Positions 54,602-63,612 of a stretch of 64,000 nucleotides of DNA are shown here, piece after piece; position 1 is the stretch's first letter; every line of letters begins with the position of its first letter. The notes under the pieces were generated by a model that searched no databases, had not been told where the DNA came from, and saw only the letters and a list, made by a program, of their open reading frames with translations. The DNA is from Luteolibacter sp. SL250 (lineage in GTDB: Bacteria; Verrucomicrobiota; Verrucomicrobiia; Verrucomicrobiales; Akkermansiaceae), in contig NZ_CP113054.1 of the NCBI RefSeq assembly GCF_026625605.1, positions 1,116,001 to 1,180,000 of the forward strand. The letters are read 5' to 3'. The translations under genes and the position numbers were made by a program.

Positions 54602-54770
54602 AGTAAGGAGGGTGGACACTCTTGTCCACCGGCGGCATTGGGAACACAGAGCAATCTGCCTATTTTGATGCCTCATCACTTGCGCTCCTTTGCGACCTTT
54701 GCGGCTTGGCGGTAGATCTTAGGTAGTTTGCCAATGCCGCCGGAGGACAGGAGTGTCCTCCCTCCTTACT
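54602..54770. repeat. REPIN-like element with 40-bp inverted arms
   Basis: The arms AGTAAGGAGG...GGCGGCATTGG (54602-54642) and the near-complement at 54731-54770 match at about 36 of 40 positions. Each arm folds by itself: GGTGGACA-CTCT-TGTCCACC and GGAGGACA-GGAG-TGTCCTCC, differing by a paired, compensatory change. The interior (about 88 bp) holds a TTTGCGACCTTTGCGGCTTGGCGGT-like stretch and no gene. The right arm contains the stop codon of the GH50-like gene. Confidence 0.82.
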
Positions 54771-56799
54771 TCAGCTTTCCGCGCTGCCGGTAGCCGTACA
54801 TGGTCTCGCCCACCTCACGGGTCGCGCGGATGAGTTCCCGGTAGGGCGTGTCCGCGACATCGACGAAGCCGACCTGATAGCCTTCGCCATCCCAGCGGCC
54901 GGTGAGGGGCTGGTCGCGGAACTGGAACCAATGGGTGCCGACGATGTTGGGATGCGTGAGCGCGCCCTGCAGGAAGCGGGTGTAGGCCATGGCGCGTTCG
55001 TCCTGGGTCACGCCGGTGGGGACGGAGCCGGGTGAGAACATGCCGCGGTCCAGCACGCCGAGGTGGAACTCCCCGATGAGCACGGGCATGTCCGGAAAGC
55101 CGTCCGCGCCCAGGTTCGCGGTGCCGTGGGCATAGACGTTCACCGTCAGCACATCGCAGTATTGCCTGCTGGCTTCGAACAGGACACGGCGCACGGCGTC
55201 GGTGGAGATGAAGCGGCTGCCGAGGTAGAGTTTGTCCGGCGCGGAGGTTTTCACCGCGTCCCGGCACAGCCGGAAATACTGGTCCACCGTCTTGCGGAAG
55301 AAGTCGTTCGAGTCCAGGCGGAAGCCCTTCGACTGCGGCACATCCGTCCCGGTGAGCAGGGCATCCCAGTCGCCGTATTTGGTTTCCCACGCTTCGTTCA
55401 GCTTCGCGATGTCGCCGTATTTCTTCTCCAGGTCACCGGCGAATTCCTTTTTCGACGCCTGCGTCGCGGGGCTGCGCATCACATGGTCACCCAGGATCTG
55501 ACGGCCGCGGTTGCCGTAGTTCAGCTCGTTGTCGATGAAGTAGCCGATGCACATGGGATCGGTGGCGGACTTCGCGATGAGCGGGTTGCGGGCGGCGCGG
55601 CGGGTGAAGAGGTTCTTCATCGCCTCCACATAGCGCGGGTCGAAGACGTCGTAGAACTTCAGGTCGCTGCCGGCGATGCGTGGCAACTGCGGGTTGTGGT
55701 CCGCGAGCTGGACGGTGTAGGGCGTCTTGCCCAGGGCCATCAACTCGTAGCCACCCCAGGCGCCGATGGTGTTCATGCCCCAGTGTTCGAGCCGCCGTTC
55801 CAGGGTGGCGTGGAAGTCGGGGAGGTAGTCCGGTTTGCCGTATTTCTTCTCCAGGTTCCAGTGGTTGAAAGGCAGCTCCGTGTCCTTCACCTCGAAGCCG
55901 AACCACTTTTCATGGCCGGTGGATTTCGTGGCGTCCGTCTGGTGGCGCAGCACGTCGATGCCCTGGGAGAAGAACAGGCGGCCCTCCGGGTCCACCAGCC
56001 ACCACTTGCCCTCATGCTTCTCCGTGCGGAAATGTCCGGTCGCCTGGAGTTGCGGACCGTCCGCCCAGCCGCCGAATTTGTTCCACTCCGCAGGCCGCTT
56101 TGATGCGGCCAGCTCCGCCGCCTCCGTGGCGAGGTTCTTTTTCAGATCCCCGTCGGAGTGGATCTTTTCCTTCCACCCGCCATGGATGTTCTGGCCGTAG
56201 ATGTCGATGAATGGGAAATACTTGCCCGGGTCCACATGGGCGGCGCGGTCCGGTTCCCCGGTGAGGCGGAGGTTGGAAATGGTGCAGTCCACCAGTCCGT
56301 CGGCCTTCGCCTCGAAGGGCCACTCCATGTAGAAGTCGATCCAGTTGATCTCCGTGGAGACGACGGTCTTCTGGCCCGGGACGCCGGGAGGCGCGTGATA
56401 GATCTCCGCATGCGGGATGAACAGGTTGAGCGTGCGGGTTTCGCCCGGGTTCACCGCCACGCCGGAACGCACCATCGACTCGTCCTTCGTGTCCCGGGAA
56501 CCGCTGGAGATGTGCATGGTCAGCCGGAGCTGCTTGTCTCTGGAAAGGTTCCTCACGTCGGCGGCCAGCACCTTGCCTTTTGAGAAATCCCAGTGGGTCT
56601 GCCCGGCGGGCGGCATCACCCGCAGGCCGGAGTTCCAGCCGGGATCGTCGATGCGGAGTTTGACAGCGCCGCTGCCGTCCGGCTCCACGGCGATGGTGGC
56701 GGAGCCTTTTTTCCTGAACTGGTCCGGGGCGACGGAAAGGGGTGTATCCGCCCACGCTGCGGTCAGCGTGGCGGCGAGGCAAACGATCGCGAATCTCAT
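54766..56799 (-). CDS. Secreted GH50-like glycoside hydrolase (beta-agarase-like)
   Basis: A 677-residue exported protein (MRFAIVCLAATLTAAWA). Residues about 30-190 form a carbohydrate-binding-like beta domain; residues about 230-670 form a TIM barrel. The likely acid/base Glu is E425 in DNELNYG, and the nucleophile is E577 in IGEFHLG, as expected for clan GH-A/GH50-type enzymes. GH50 proteins include beta-agarases; the real substrate could be another galactan. The TAA stop lies in the neighbouring REPIN arm. Confidence 0.85.
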   Translation of the reverse strand: MRFAIVCLAATLTAAWADTPLSVAPDQFRKKGSATIAVEPDGSGAVKLRIDDPGWNSGLRVMPPAGQTHWDFSKGKVLAADVRNLSRDKQLRLTMHISSGSRDTKDESMVRSGVAVNPGETRTLNLFIPHAEIYHAPPGVPGQKTVVSTEINWIDFYMEWPFEAKADGLVDCTISNLRLTGEPDRAAHVDPGKYFPFIDIYGQNIHGGWKEKIHSDGDLKKNLATEAAELAASKRPAEWNKFGGWADGPQLQATGHFRTEKHEGKWWLVDPEGRLFFSQGIDVLRHQTDATKSTGHEKWFGFEVKDTELPFNHWNLEKKYGKPDYLPDFHATLERRLEHWGMNTIGAWGGYELMALGKTPYTVQLADHNPQLPRIAGSDLKFYDVFDPRYVEAMKNLFTRRAARNPLIAKSATDPMCIGYFIDNELNYGNRGRQILGDHVMRSPATQASKKEFAGDLEKKYGDIAKLNEAWETKYGDWDALLTGTDVPQSKGFRLDSNDFFRKTVDQYFRLCRDAVKTSAPDKLYLGSRFISTDAVRRVLFEASRQYCDVLTVNVYAHGTANLGADGFPDMPVLIGEFHLGVLDRGMFSPGSVPTGVTQDERAMAYTRFLQGALTHPNIVGTHWFQFRDQPLTGRWDGEGYQVGFVDVADTPYRELIRATREVGETMYGYRQRGKLK

Positions 56800-56833
56800 C
56801 GCGGGGAAGGAAGCAGCTATCCGCCCCGCTGTC

Positions 56834-57124
56834 CTACTGATTTTCCGCCTTTGGTTCCGTTTTATCCTGAGCTTCCGCCGGGGTGTCCCCGGACCGGCCG
56901 AGGTGGACCTCGATGCCGTTGGCGTCGTAGTTGTGGACCACCTCCGTCACGGCGTGGAACTGGTTCTCGATGTTGACGACCTCTCCCTTGCGGGGGATGG
57001 CCTGCACCAGATGGGCCTCCGCCTCCAGTTCCTGGTGCCGGTCATCCCGGTCCTCGTCGAAGCGGAGGACCACGGTGTTGGTCGGGGTTTCAGGGGAGGG
57101 GGCGGACTCTGGCTCGGTCGTCAC
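56834..57124 (-). CDS. Small acidic protein of unknown function
   Basis: A 96-residue frame with a GTG start. A central beta-like region (VVLRFDEDRDDRHQELEAEA, then RKGEVVNIENQFHAVTEVVH) is flanked by Glu/Pro/Ser-rich tails. It has no signal peptide. The central segment resembles a small conserved domain, but I do not recognise the family. Confidence 0.55.
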   Translation of the reverse strand: MTTEPESAPSPETPTNTVVLRFDEDRDDRHQELEAEAHLVQAIPRKGEVVNIENQFHAVTEVVHNYDANGIEVHLGRSGDTPAEAQDKTEPKAENQ

Positions 57125-57441
57125 GCGGGCGATGATAGCGTCCCGCGGCGGCTCCGCAATTGGAAATGAAGCGTGCGTTTCACCGGTGAAAGGGATGGCC
57201 GCCGGGTGAGGGGGGCGCGGGGATTGCGCCAGCTTGTGGAGTGCGGCGGCCCTCCGCCGCTTTGGAGGTGGACGTCACCTGCCGGATGATGTGGGGGAAG
57301 CCACCACGTCCCAACTTGCGGATGGCGTCTTCACTGGGGGAAAGCGGTACCCGCGACTGATGGCGGCAGAGGACTGCCGCACTCCATGACGCTGCCGCGC
57401 AAGGGGGAAGGTCCATGGGCCTTCCGGTTTCTGCAGTGCGC
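57125..57441. repeat. REPIN-like doublet with compensating hairpins
   Basis: This 317-bp gap has no plausible gene. It holds two inverted arms, one around GCGGCGG-CCCT-CCGCCGC (57243-57260), the other around GCGGCAG-AGGA-CTGCCGC (57363-57380). Both are preceded, on opposite strands, by TGGAGT. The two stems differ by G-C to A-T changes on both sides, so pairing is preserved. The doublet spans roughly 57226-57396. Confidence 0.7.
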
Positions 57442-57879
57442 TCAGTCCTCCTCTTCCCACACCTCGTCGTCGTCCGCGCAGTCGGCCAGGGCATCGGCGC
57501 GGGTTTGGAGCTGAGGGGCGAGTTCCGGCCAATCGGCGGGAGAGCCGAATTTATAGACCGGGTGTTCCTTTCCGCGGCGCATGTGGTCCGCCACGTTGCT
57601 CCACTGGCCGGAGAAATGGCGGAGCGCGTCGCGCGGGTGTTCGCCATCCTCGGTGGTCATGTAGTCCGTGGGCACGTCCCCGGAGATGACCCACCAGCCG
57701 GTGCGTCCGGCATGGCGGGTGGACTGGACCGCCCACAGGGCGAAGTCCGGATAGACATGCACCGTGGGCCACTCCGCGATGCCGCCGTGGCGGCAGCCCT
57801 CGAGGTCGAGGTATTCCTCCACCTTGCGGCGTTCCTCAGCCAGCCAGTTTTCTTCCTCGATGTCTTCGGGCATGGTCAT
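57442..57879 (-). CDS. DUF4826-like protein
   Basis: A 145-residue acidic protein with the segments [31 protein letters not shown] and ALRHFSGQW, which fit the DUF4826 family. No membrane segment. It lies 16 bp downstream of purH and is probably cotranscribed. Function unknown. Confidence 0.75.
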   Translation of the reverse strand: MTMPEDIEEENWLAEERRKVEEYLDLEGCRHGGIAEWPTVHVYPDFALWAVQSTRHAGRTGWWVISGDVPTDYMTTEDGEHPRDALRHFSGQWSNVADHMRRGKEHPVYKFGSPADWPELAPQLQTRADALADCADDDEVWEEED

Positions 57880-57895
57880 GGCGGCGGATGTTGGA

Positions 57896-59437
57896 TCAAT
57901 GGCGGAAATGGCGGTGGCCGGTGAAGATCATGGCCATGCCCGCGGCGTCGGCGGCGGCGATGACTTCCTCGTCACGGATGGAGCCACCCGGCTGGATGCA
58001 GGCGGTGGCACCGGCGTCGATGGCGGACTGCAGGCCGTCCGCGAAGGGGAACATGGCGTCGGAGGCGACGATGGAGCCTTTCAGGTCCAGACCGGCCTCG
58101 CGCGCCTTCCAGACGGCGATGCGGGAGCTGTCCACGCGGCTCATCTGGCCCGCACCGATGCCGAGCGTGCGGTCGGACTTGGTATAGACGATGGCGTTGG
58201 ACTTCACGTGCTTCACGATGCGCCAGCCGAAGCGCATGGCGCGCATTTCCTCCTCCGTCGGCGGACGCTTGGTGACGACCTTGGACTCCAGGTTGTCCAG
58301 GCCCAGCGCGGTGTGGTCGCGGTCCATGACCATGAGGCCGCCCGGGCAGGAACGGATGACGGAGCCTTTTTTCTCCGCCAGGTAGCCGTCGTTCATCTTC
58401 ATCAGGCGCAGGTTCTTCTTCTTCTGGAGAAGGGCGCGGGCGTCCGCCTCGAACTCCGGGGCGATGATGACGTCGGTGAAGATCTCGGAAATGACGCGGG
58501 CCAGCTCCAGGGTGAGCGGGCGGTTCACCACGATGACGCCGCCGAATGGAGCCTGGCGGTCGGTTTCAAAGGCCTTCTGCCAGGCCACCTTGAGGCTTTC
58601 GTCATCCTGGCCGACACCGCATGGGTTGGTGTGCTTGAGGATGCCGACGGTCGGGCGGACGAAGTCGAGGATGAGGTCGGCGGCGGCCTCGATGTCGAGG
58701 ACGTTGGTGTAGCTGAGTTCCTTGCCCTGCACCTGGGTGAAGAACTGGCGGAAGTTCCCGTAGAGGGAGCACTTCTGGTGCGGGTTGTCGCCGTAGCGGA
58801 GTTCCTGCTCCAGCGGCAGGTTGAGGGAGAAATTCGCGCGGGTGCCCTGACGGGACTGGCCGAGGAAGTTGTTGATGGCCGCGTCGTATTGTGAGGTGCG
58901 GAGGAAGACCTTCACGGCGAGCTGCTCGCGGAAGCCCTTGGTGGTCTCCTTGTTGTTCTCCTTCATCTCCTCGATGACCTTCGCGTAGTCGGACGGATCA
59001 ACGACGACGGTGACGTGGGAGTGGTTTTTCGCCGCGCTGCGCAGCATGGAAGGTCCGCCGATGTCGATGTTCTCGATGGCCTCTTCCAGGGTGACGTCAG
59101 GCTTCGCGACGGTTTCCTCGAACGGATAAAGGTTCACGACCACCAGGTCGATGGGCGGGATGTCGTGTTCCTTCGCCTGGGCGAGGTGGGTCTTGTCATC
59201 GCGGCGGTGGAGCAGGCCGCCGTGGACCTTCGGGTGGAGGGTTTTCACCCGGCCGTCGAAGAGTTCAGGAGCACCGGTGAACTCGGAAACGTCGATGACC
59301 GGCAGGCCGGCGTCACGCAGGGCCTTCGCGGTGCCGCCGGTGGAGAGCAGCTCGACGCCGAGGTCGCGCAGCTCGCGGGCGAAGTCGGCGAGGCCGGTCT
59401 TGTCGGAAACAGAAAGGAGGGCGCGTGTGATTGGCAT
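57896..59437 (-). CDS. purH: Bifunctional AICAR transformylase/IMP cyclohydrolase
   Basis: A 513-residue enzyme for the last two steps of IMP synthesis. The N-terminal IMP cyclohydrolase/MGS-like domain has [22 protein letters not shown] and [15 protein letters not shown]. The C-terminal formyltransferase domain has [24 protein letters not shown], and the late [10 protein letters not shown] and [10 protein letters not shown]. The start is the Met before PITRALL; ten upstream codons are not family-like. Confidence 0.95.
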   Translation of the reverse strand: MPITRALLSVSDKTGLADFARELRDLGVELLSTGGTAKALRDAGLPVIDVSEFTGAPELFDGRVKTLHPKVHGGLLHRRDDKTHLAQAKEHDIPPIDLVVVNLYPFEETVAKPDVTLEEAIENIDIGGPSMLRSAAKNHSHVTVVVDPSDYAKVIEEMKENNKETTKGFREQLAVKVFLRTSQYDAAINNFLGQSRQGTRANFSLNLPLEQELRYGDNPHQKCSLYGNFRQFFTQVQGKELSYTNVLDIEAAADLILDFVRPTVGILKHTNPCGVGQDDESLKVAWQKAFETDRQAPFGGVIVVNRPLTLELARVISEIFTDVIIAPEFEADARALLQKKKNLRLMKMNDGYLAEKKGSVIRSCPGGLMVMDRDHTALGLDNLESKVVTKRPPTEEEMRAMRFGWRIVKHVKSNAIVYTKSDRTLGIGAGQMSRVDSSRIAVWKAREAGLDLKGSIVASDAMFPFADGLQSAIDAGATACIQPGGSIRDEEVIAAADAAGMAMIFTGHRHFRH

Positions 59438-59592
59438 GGGATGAGGCGTTCGCGTTTGGTGGCACACCCCGGCGGGCGGGTGAGCGACCCTGCGTAACGA
59501 AGCCGACCGGGTGGGGCAAGCGGAATAGCGGATGGCGGGAAACAGGCCGAAAGGGCTGGACTGCCTGAAAAATGCACGGTAAATGCTTTGGA

Positions 59593-60327
59593 ATGAAACC
59601 CATCTGTTCAGCCGGAATTTTCATGCTCGCGATGAGCGCCTTGTCGCAGGCCGCCACGTATTCGTTCACGACGTCCGCTGAATATGACGCGAATTTCCGG
59701 GAAGTGGTGAGTGGAGGGTCCATCGGTCACAACGCCGGGGGCTACGTCAGCAACACGGGCGTGAACCAGACGGTGGTGGTGGCCTATGATACGGACGGTG
59801 CCGGGCCGGGGACCACGCTCTATCCCGTGACGCTCGGCACCACGCTGTCGATGTCAGCGGACGTGACGATGAATGAGGCGGGGTCGTTCGGTATCTTTTT
59901 CTCCGGTGTCGGCGGAGGCACCACGTATCTGGCGCTGTTCAACATCACCACGGGCGGCGACCAGTTCAGGTTCTTCAGCGGCGGGTCGTTGGCCACGGGC
60001 GCGGCGGGAACCCAGGACTTTACGGACAACTCGACGAACCCGATGAATCTGGGCGAATCCGGCAACATCAGCGCCTCCTTCGAGGTTCTGGCGGTGGATG
60101 GTGTCCGCATCTCGATGACGGCGAACGGACAGACCTTTTCCAGGGACTACACCGGGATCACCCTGCCTCCCCAAGTGGAGATCGCCTTCCGCACCTACAA
60201 CCCCGCCGGTGCCACCCTTGGCACCCAGATCGACAATCTGGTGGTGACCGACCCCATCCCGGAGCCGTCCGCCATCGGGCTGGCCGCCCTGGGCATGGTG
60301 GGGCTGGCGGCAAGGCGCCGGAGGTGA
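59593..60327 (+). CDS. PEP-CTERM sorting domain protein
   Basis: A 244-residue exported protein with signal peptide (MKPICSAGIFMLAMSALSQA), a beta-rich middle (LSMSADVTMNEAGSFGIFF...) resembling a LamG-type fold, and the C-terminal IPEPSAIGLAALGMVGLAARRRR sorting signal. It should be anchored or processed by exosortase. Function unknown. Confidence 0.85.
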   Translation: MKPICSAGIFMLAMSALSQAATYSFTTSAEYDANFREVVSGGSIGHNAGGYVSNTGVNQTVVVAYDTDGAGPGTTLYPVTLGTTLSMSADVTMNEAGSFGIFFSGVGGGTTYLALFNITTGGDQFRFFSGGSLATGAAGTQDFTDNSTNPMNLGESGNISASFEVLAVDGVRISMTANGQTFSRDYTGITLPPQVEIAFRTYNPAGATLGTQIDNLVVTDPIPEPSAIGLAALGMVGLAARRRR

Positions 60328-60351
60328 AGGCCGGGAAAGGAAAAGAGCAAA

Positions 60352-60726
60352 ATGAGAGCCGCTGCGGCAGGAATCCTCTCCGCGTTTGCCTGGTCGTGGG
60401 GAATATGGGCGGTCGCCCGGGTGATGGATCTGAACATGGATCCGCCGGAGGCTGGAATTTTCAAGAGTGCCGCCCATGCGCTCCTGGTGGCTCTTCCCAT
60501 CGGGATTGCCGCCCATTCGGCTGTCGAATTTTTCCGGATGAAGACATGGTGGATCATTCCCGTGGCGTTCGGCATCGGTGTCATCGCGGCGATGTCACTC
60601 ATGGCCGTTGGTTCTCCCGAGGGGCAGCTCCTCAATGTAGTGGCGCTTTTGGGGACGCCGGTGGCATTTGCCATCCCTTATTGTCTGATGTTGGACCGTA
60701 GGCCCGGTGATGCGGGGACGAAATGA
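60352..60726 (+). CDS. Small polytopic membrane protein
   Basis: A 124-residue protein with four hydrophobic segments (about 3-22, 38-55, 66-88 and 92-112) and a DLNMDPPEAGIF loop. The family is not recognised. It lies 24 bp after the PEP-CTERM gene and may be cotranscribed with it. Confidence 0.6.
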   Translation: MRAAAAGILSAFAWSWGIWAVARVMDLNMDPPEAGIFKSAAHALLVALPIGIAAHSAVEFFRMKTWWIIPVAFGIGVIAAMSLMAVGSPEGQLLNVVALLGTPVAFAIPYCLMLDRRPGDAGTK

Positions 60727-60836
60727 CATGCGGTGGTAGCCTCGTGGCTGCGGAGGGTCTCATGAGCGCCCACGGAATTTGAAAAGTAGCCTTGGAGGGT
60801 TGAGTTATCCGGAAAATGGGGGTAGGGGTGCCCTCT

Positions 60837-61547
60837 ATGAAGCGCCTCATCCTCACCAGCCTGATCTCTTCTTTTCCAATCTTTTCCGCCTCCGCCGCCG
60901 GGGTCTTCTATTCGTTCGACACCGAGATGGATGGGACCGGCGTCTTTGACGGTGATCAGGTGGCGAAGACGGTGGATGCGACGGCCAATGACGGATTTGG
61001 CGCGGTTTCGATGTCATATACCGGAACCGTCCACCCCACGGGCATGGCGGGCGGGGCCGCCAGCTTCACCGCATTTGATGGGACCACATGGGATGGCTCA
61101 GGTGGCACGGGAACGCCGGGACGTTCCCTGGGGTTCAATCCGTCCAGCACCGGAAATTCCTTCAGCATGACATTCTCGACGCTCTCGCTGTCGAACCTGG
61201 CACTGAGGATGAACATCCGGGCGGGAGCGTCCAGCGGGTCGAACATCGGTGGATTTTCCTCCTTCACCTATTCGATCAATGGTGGGGCCCCGGTGAACGT
61301 CGGGGCCGACCTCAGCTTCACCACCGCGACCAGCTTCCAGGTCTGGACGGCGGATCTGTCCGCGCTGACCGGCGGAGCGATCGACGATAACAGCGAGGTG
61401 ACGTTGAACTGGACCATCGGTGACCTCAGCTCCGCGCGGAGCCTGCGTGTGGACAACCTTCAGATCACCGCGGTGCCGGAGCCGTCCGGTGGGCTGCTGG
61501 CCGGGCTGGCCGCATCCACCCTGCTGGTGCGCCGGAGGCGGAAGTAA
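60837..61547 (+). CDS. PEP-CTERM sorting domain protein
   Basis: A 236-residue exported protein with signal peptide (MKRLILTSLISSFPIFSASA), a beta-rich body and the C-terminal signal VPEPSGGLLAGLAASTLLVRRRRK. It lies 110 bp downstream of the small membrane protein gene. The upstream GGGG run may serve as ribosome-binding site. Function unknown. Confidence 0.83.
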   Translation: MKRLILTSLISSFPIFSASAAGVFYSFDTEMDGTGVFDGDQVAKTVDATANDGFGAVSMSYTGTVHPTGMAGGAASFTAFDGTTWDGSGGTGTPGRSLGFNPSSTGNSFSMTFSTLSLSNLALRMNIRAGASSGSNIGGFSSFTYSINGGAPVNVGADLSFTTATSFQVWTADLSALTGGAIDDNSEVTLNWTIGDLSSARSLRVDNLQITAVPEPSGGLLAGLAASTLLVRRRRK

Positions 61548-61607
61548 CGGAGGAAAAGGAGCGGCCCCTCAGCGCAGCCACAGAACACGGGAGATGGCAC
61601 CGGGCCT

Positions 61608-61795
61608 TCCGTGTAGCGGCGTGGCTGCGCCACGACGGTTGGGAGAATCCTTCGTCACCCCCACGGTTTGCTTCTCCAGGACCACTCCACGTTCCTGCCC
61701 ATGGATGAGATCGGACGAAAACCGGGAGCGGAGGGATGGTTGCCATCCACCCAGCCGTCGTGGCGCAGCCACGACGCTACGGCGCGGGTGACGTC
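61608..61795. repeat. REPIN-like inverted pair with CGTGGC hairpins
   Basis: Two inverted arms each contain the hairpin CGTGGC-TGC-GCCACG (61620-61634) or its complement (61759-61773), with the flanking GTAGCG and CGACGG sequence also shared. The inner CGTCACCC is matched by GGGTGACG just outside the right arm. The element fills the 257-bp gap before gatA; no gene is present. Confidence 0.65.
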
Positions 61796-61804
61796 CCAGT
61801 AGGC

Positions 61805-63205
61805 TCACTCCACCGCCTTGGCGATCTGCAGCAGCTTGGCCTCACCGAGGTGCGGGCCGAGGAGCTGGACGCCGACGGGCAGGTTGGTGTCGCCGTCGTA
61901 GTCCACGGTGCCTGCCGGCACGGAGATGGCGGGGATGCCTGCCAGGTTCGCGGCGATGGTGTAGATGTCCGCCAGGTAGTCCTGCAGCGGATCATTTCCG
62001 GCCGCGCCGAGCTTCCGCGCCGGGGCGGGGGCGACGGGTGAAAGGATGGCGTCCACGGTCTGGAAGGCGGTCTCGAAGTCGCGGCGGATCAGCGTGCGGA
62101 CCTTCTGCGCGCGGCTGTAGTAGGCGTCATAGTAGCCGGAGGAAAGGACGTAGGTGCCCAGGATGATGCGGCGCTTCACCTCGTCGCCGAAGCCTTCCTC
62201 GCGGGACTTCTTGTAAAGGTCGATGATGTCTGCGGGGTTCGCGGCGCGGTGGCCGTAGCGGATGCCATCGAACCGGGAAAGGTTCGACGATGCCTCCGCC
62301 GGGGCGATGACGTAGTAGGTGGCGACGGCGTATTCCGTGTGTGGCAGGGAGATTTCCACCAGCTCCGCGCCCTGGTCCTTCAGCTTGTCAGCAGCGGCGT
62401 GGATGAGCTTCAGCACGCCGGGGTCGATGCCCTCGCCGAAGTATTCCTTAGGCAGGCCGATCTTCAGGCCCTTCACGCCCGCGTGCAGGTTCGCGGAGTA
62501 GTCCGGCACCGGCTCATCGAGGCTGGTGGAGTCCGCGGGGTCGTATCCGGCGATGGCCTGCAGCACCAGCGCGGCGTCCTCCACGGAGTGGGTGAACGTG
62601 CCGATCTGGTCGAGCGAGGAGGCGAAGGCGACCAGCCCGTAGCGGGAAACGCGGCCGTAGGACGGCTTCAGGCCGACCACGCCGCAGTGGGACGCTGGCT
62701 GGCGGATGGACCCGCCGGTGTCCGAGCCGAGCGCGGCGATGGCGGTGCGGTCCGCGACGGCGGCGGCGCTGCCACCGGAGGAACCCCCGGGGATGCGGCC
62801 CGGGGCGGCGGGGTTGAGCGTCTTTCCGAGCGCGGAGTTCTCCGTCGCGGAACCCATGGCGAACTCATCCATGTTCGTCCGGCCGAAGGGGATGGCCCCG
62901 GCGGCGCGCAGCTTGGTGATGACGGTGGCGTTGTAGGGCGCGCGGTAGTTTTCCAGGAACTTCGAGGCGCAGGTGCACGGCTGGCCCAGCACGTTCATGT
63001 TGTCCTTGATGGCGATGGGCACGCCGCCCAGCGGCAGGGAAAGGTCCGCGTCCGCAGCCTCCGCCAGCGCGGCCTTGAGGTCATGGGAAAGGTAGGCGCC
63101 GGTCACGCCGTCGCGCGCGGCGATCTCACCGGCGAGTTTTTCCAGGGCGGCGGCGGGTGTGGTTTCGCCGGAAACGAGCTGTTGGCGAAGGGAGGTGATG
63201 GTCAT
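61805..63205 (-). CDS. gatA: Asp-tRNA(Asn)/Glu-tRNA(Gln) amidotransferase subunit A
   Basis: A 466-residue amidase-signature enzyme with the Lys-cisSer-Ser triad: K in IAIKDN, and Ser residues in the PGGSSGGSAAAVA and GSDTGGSIRQPA motifs. The segment GRTNMDEFAMGSATENSA is typical of GatA. It frees ammonia from glutamine for transamidation of mischarged Asp-tRNA or Glu-tRNA. It follows gatC by 24 bp; gatB is outside the window. Confidence 0.94.
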   Translation of the reverse strand: MTITSLRQQLVSGETTPAAALEKLAGEIAARDGVTGAYLSHDLKAALAEAADADLSLPLGGVPIAIKDNMNVLGQPCTCASKFLENYRAPYNATVITKLRAAGAIPFGRTNMDEFAMGSATENSALGKTLNPAAPGRIPGGSSGGSAAAVADRTAIAALGSDTGGSIRQPASHCGVVGLKPSYGRVSRYGLVAFASSLDQIGTFTHSVEDAALVLQAIAGYDPADSTSLDEPVPDYSANLHAGVKGLKIGLPKEYFGEGIDPGVLKLIHAAADKLKDQGAELVEISLPHTEYAVATYYVIAPAEASSNLSRFDGIRYGHRAANPADIIDLYKKSREEGFGDEVKRRIILGTYVLSSGYYDAYYSRAQKVRTLIRRDFETAFQTVDAILSPVAPAPARKLGAAGNDPLQDYLADIYTIAANLAGIPAISVPAGTVDYDGDTNLPVGVQLLGPHLGEAKLLQIAKAVE

Positions 63206-63229
63206 GGGTGGAAGGGAACTGCGGTATTT

Positions 63230-63523
63230 TCAGGCATCCGCCACGACCTTCGGCACGCGGATTTGGCCCTGGGCCTGGTCCGGGGCGTTCTGCAGGACGG
63301 CTTCCGGGGAGAGGCTTTCGTGCGGGACGTCATCCCGCATGTGGCCGAAGATGGGGGCGGAGTAGGACGTCGCCTCCACACCGCTGACGTCCAGCATGGT
63401 GAGCGTCTCCACGTGGCCGAGGATTTTCTCAAGCTGCGGCTGGAACTTCGCGATTTCGTCTGGGGTCAGCTCGAGACGGGCCAGTTCGGCGATCCGTTTG
63501 ACTTCGATGGCGGGCTGCGACAT
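63230..63523 (-). CDS. gatC: Asp/Glu-tRNA amidotransferase subunit C
   Basis: A 97-residue protein starting MSQPAIEVKRIAELARLELT, with the family segment LEKILGHVETLTMLDVSGVEATSYS and the late LRDDVPHES-like sequence RDDVPHESL. GatC stabilises the GatA-GatB complex. The upstream open frame is not part of the gene. It is divergent from the sugar isomerase-like gene. Confidence 0.92.
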   Translation of the reverse strand: MSQPAIEVKRIAELARLELTPDEIAKFQPQLEKILGHVETLTMLDVSGVEATSYSAPIFGHMRDDVPHESLSPEAVLQNAPDQAQGQIRVPKVVADA

Positions 63524-63612
63524 GGGCGGAGCGTCGGGAAACGGCGGGAAACTTCCAAGTTTAAGTTTGCCCTTTCGCGCCGCCGGGAACCGCGCAAGCT
63601 TCCGGACACCGT

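Noticed and set aside
54581-54608. Direct repeat TGAGTAAG at both sides of a short spacer before the REPIN element, as a target-site duplication
   Set aside because: Both copies are on the same side of the element, so they cannot be a normal target duplication.
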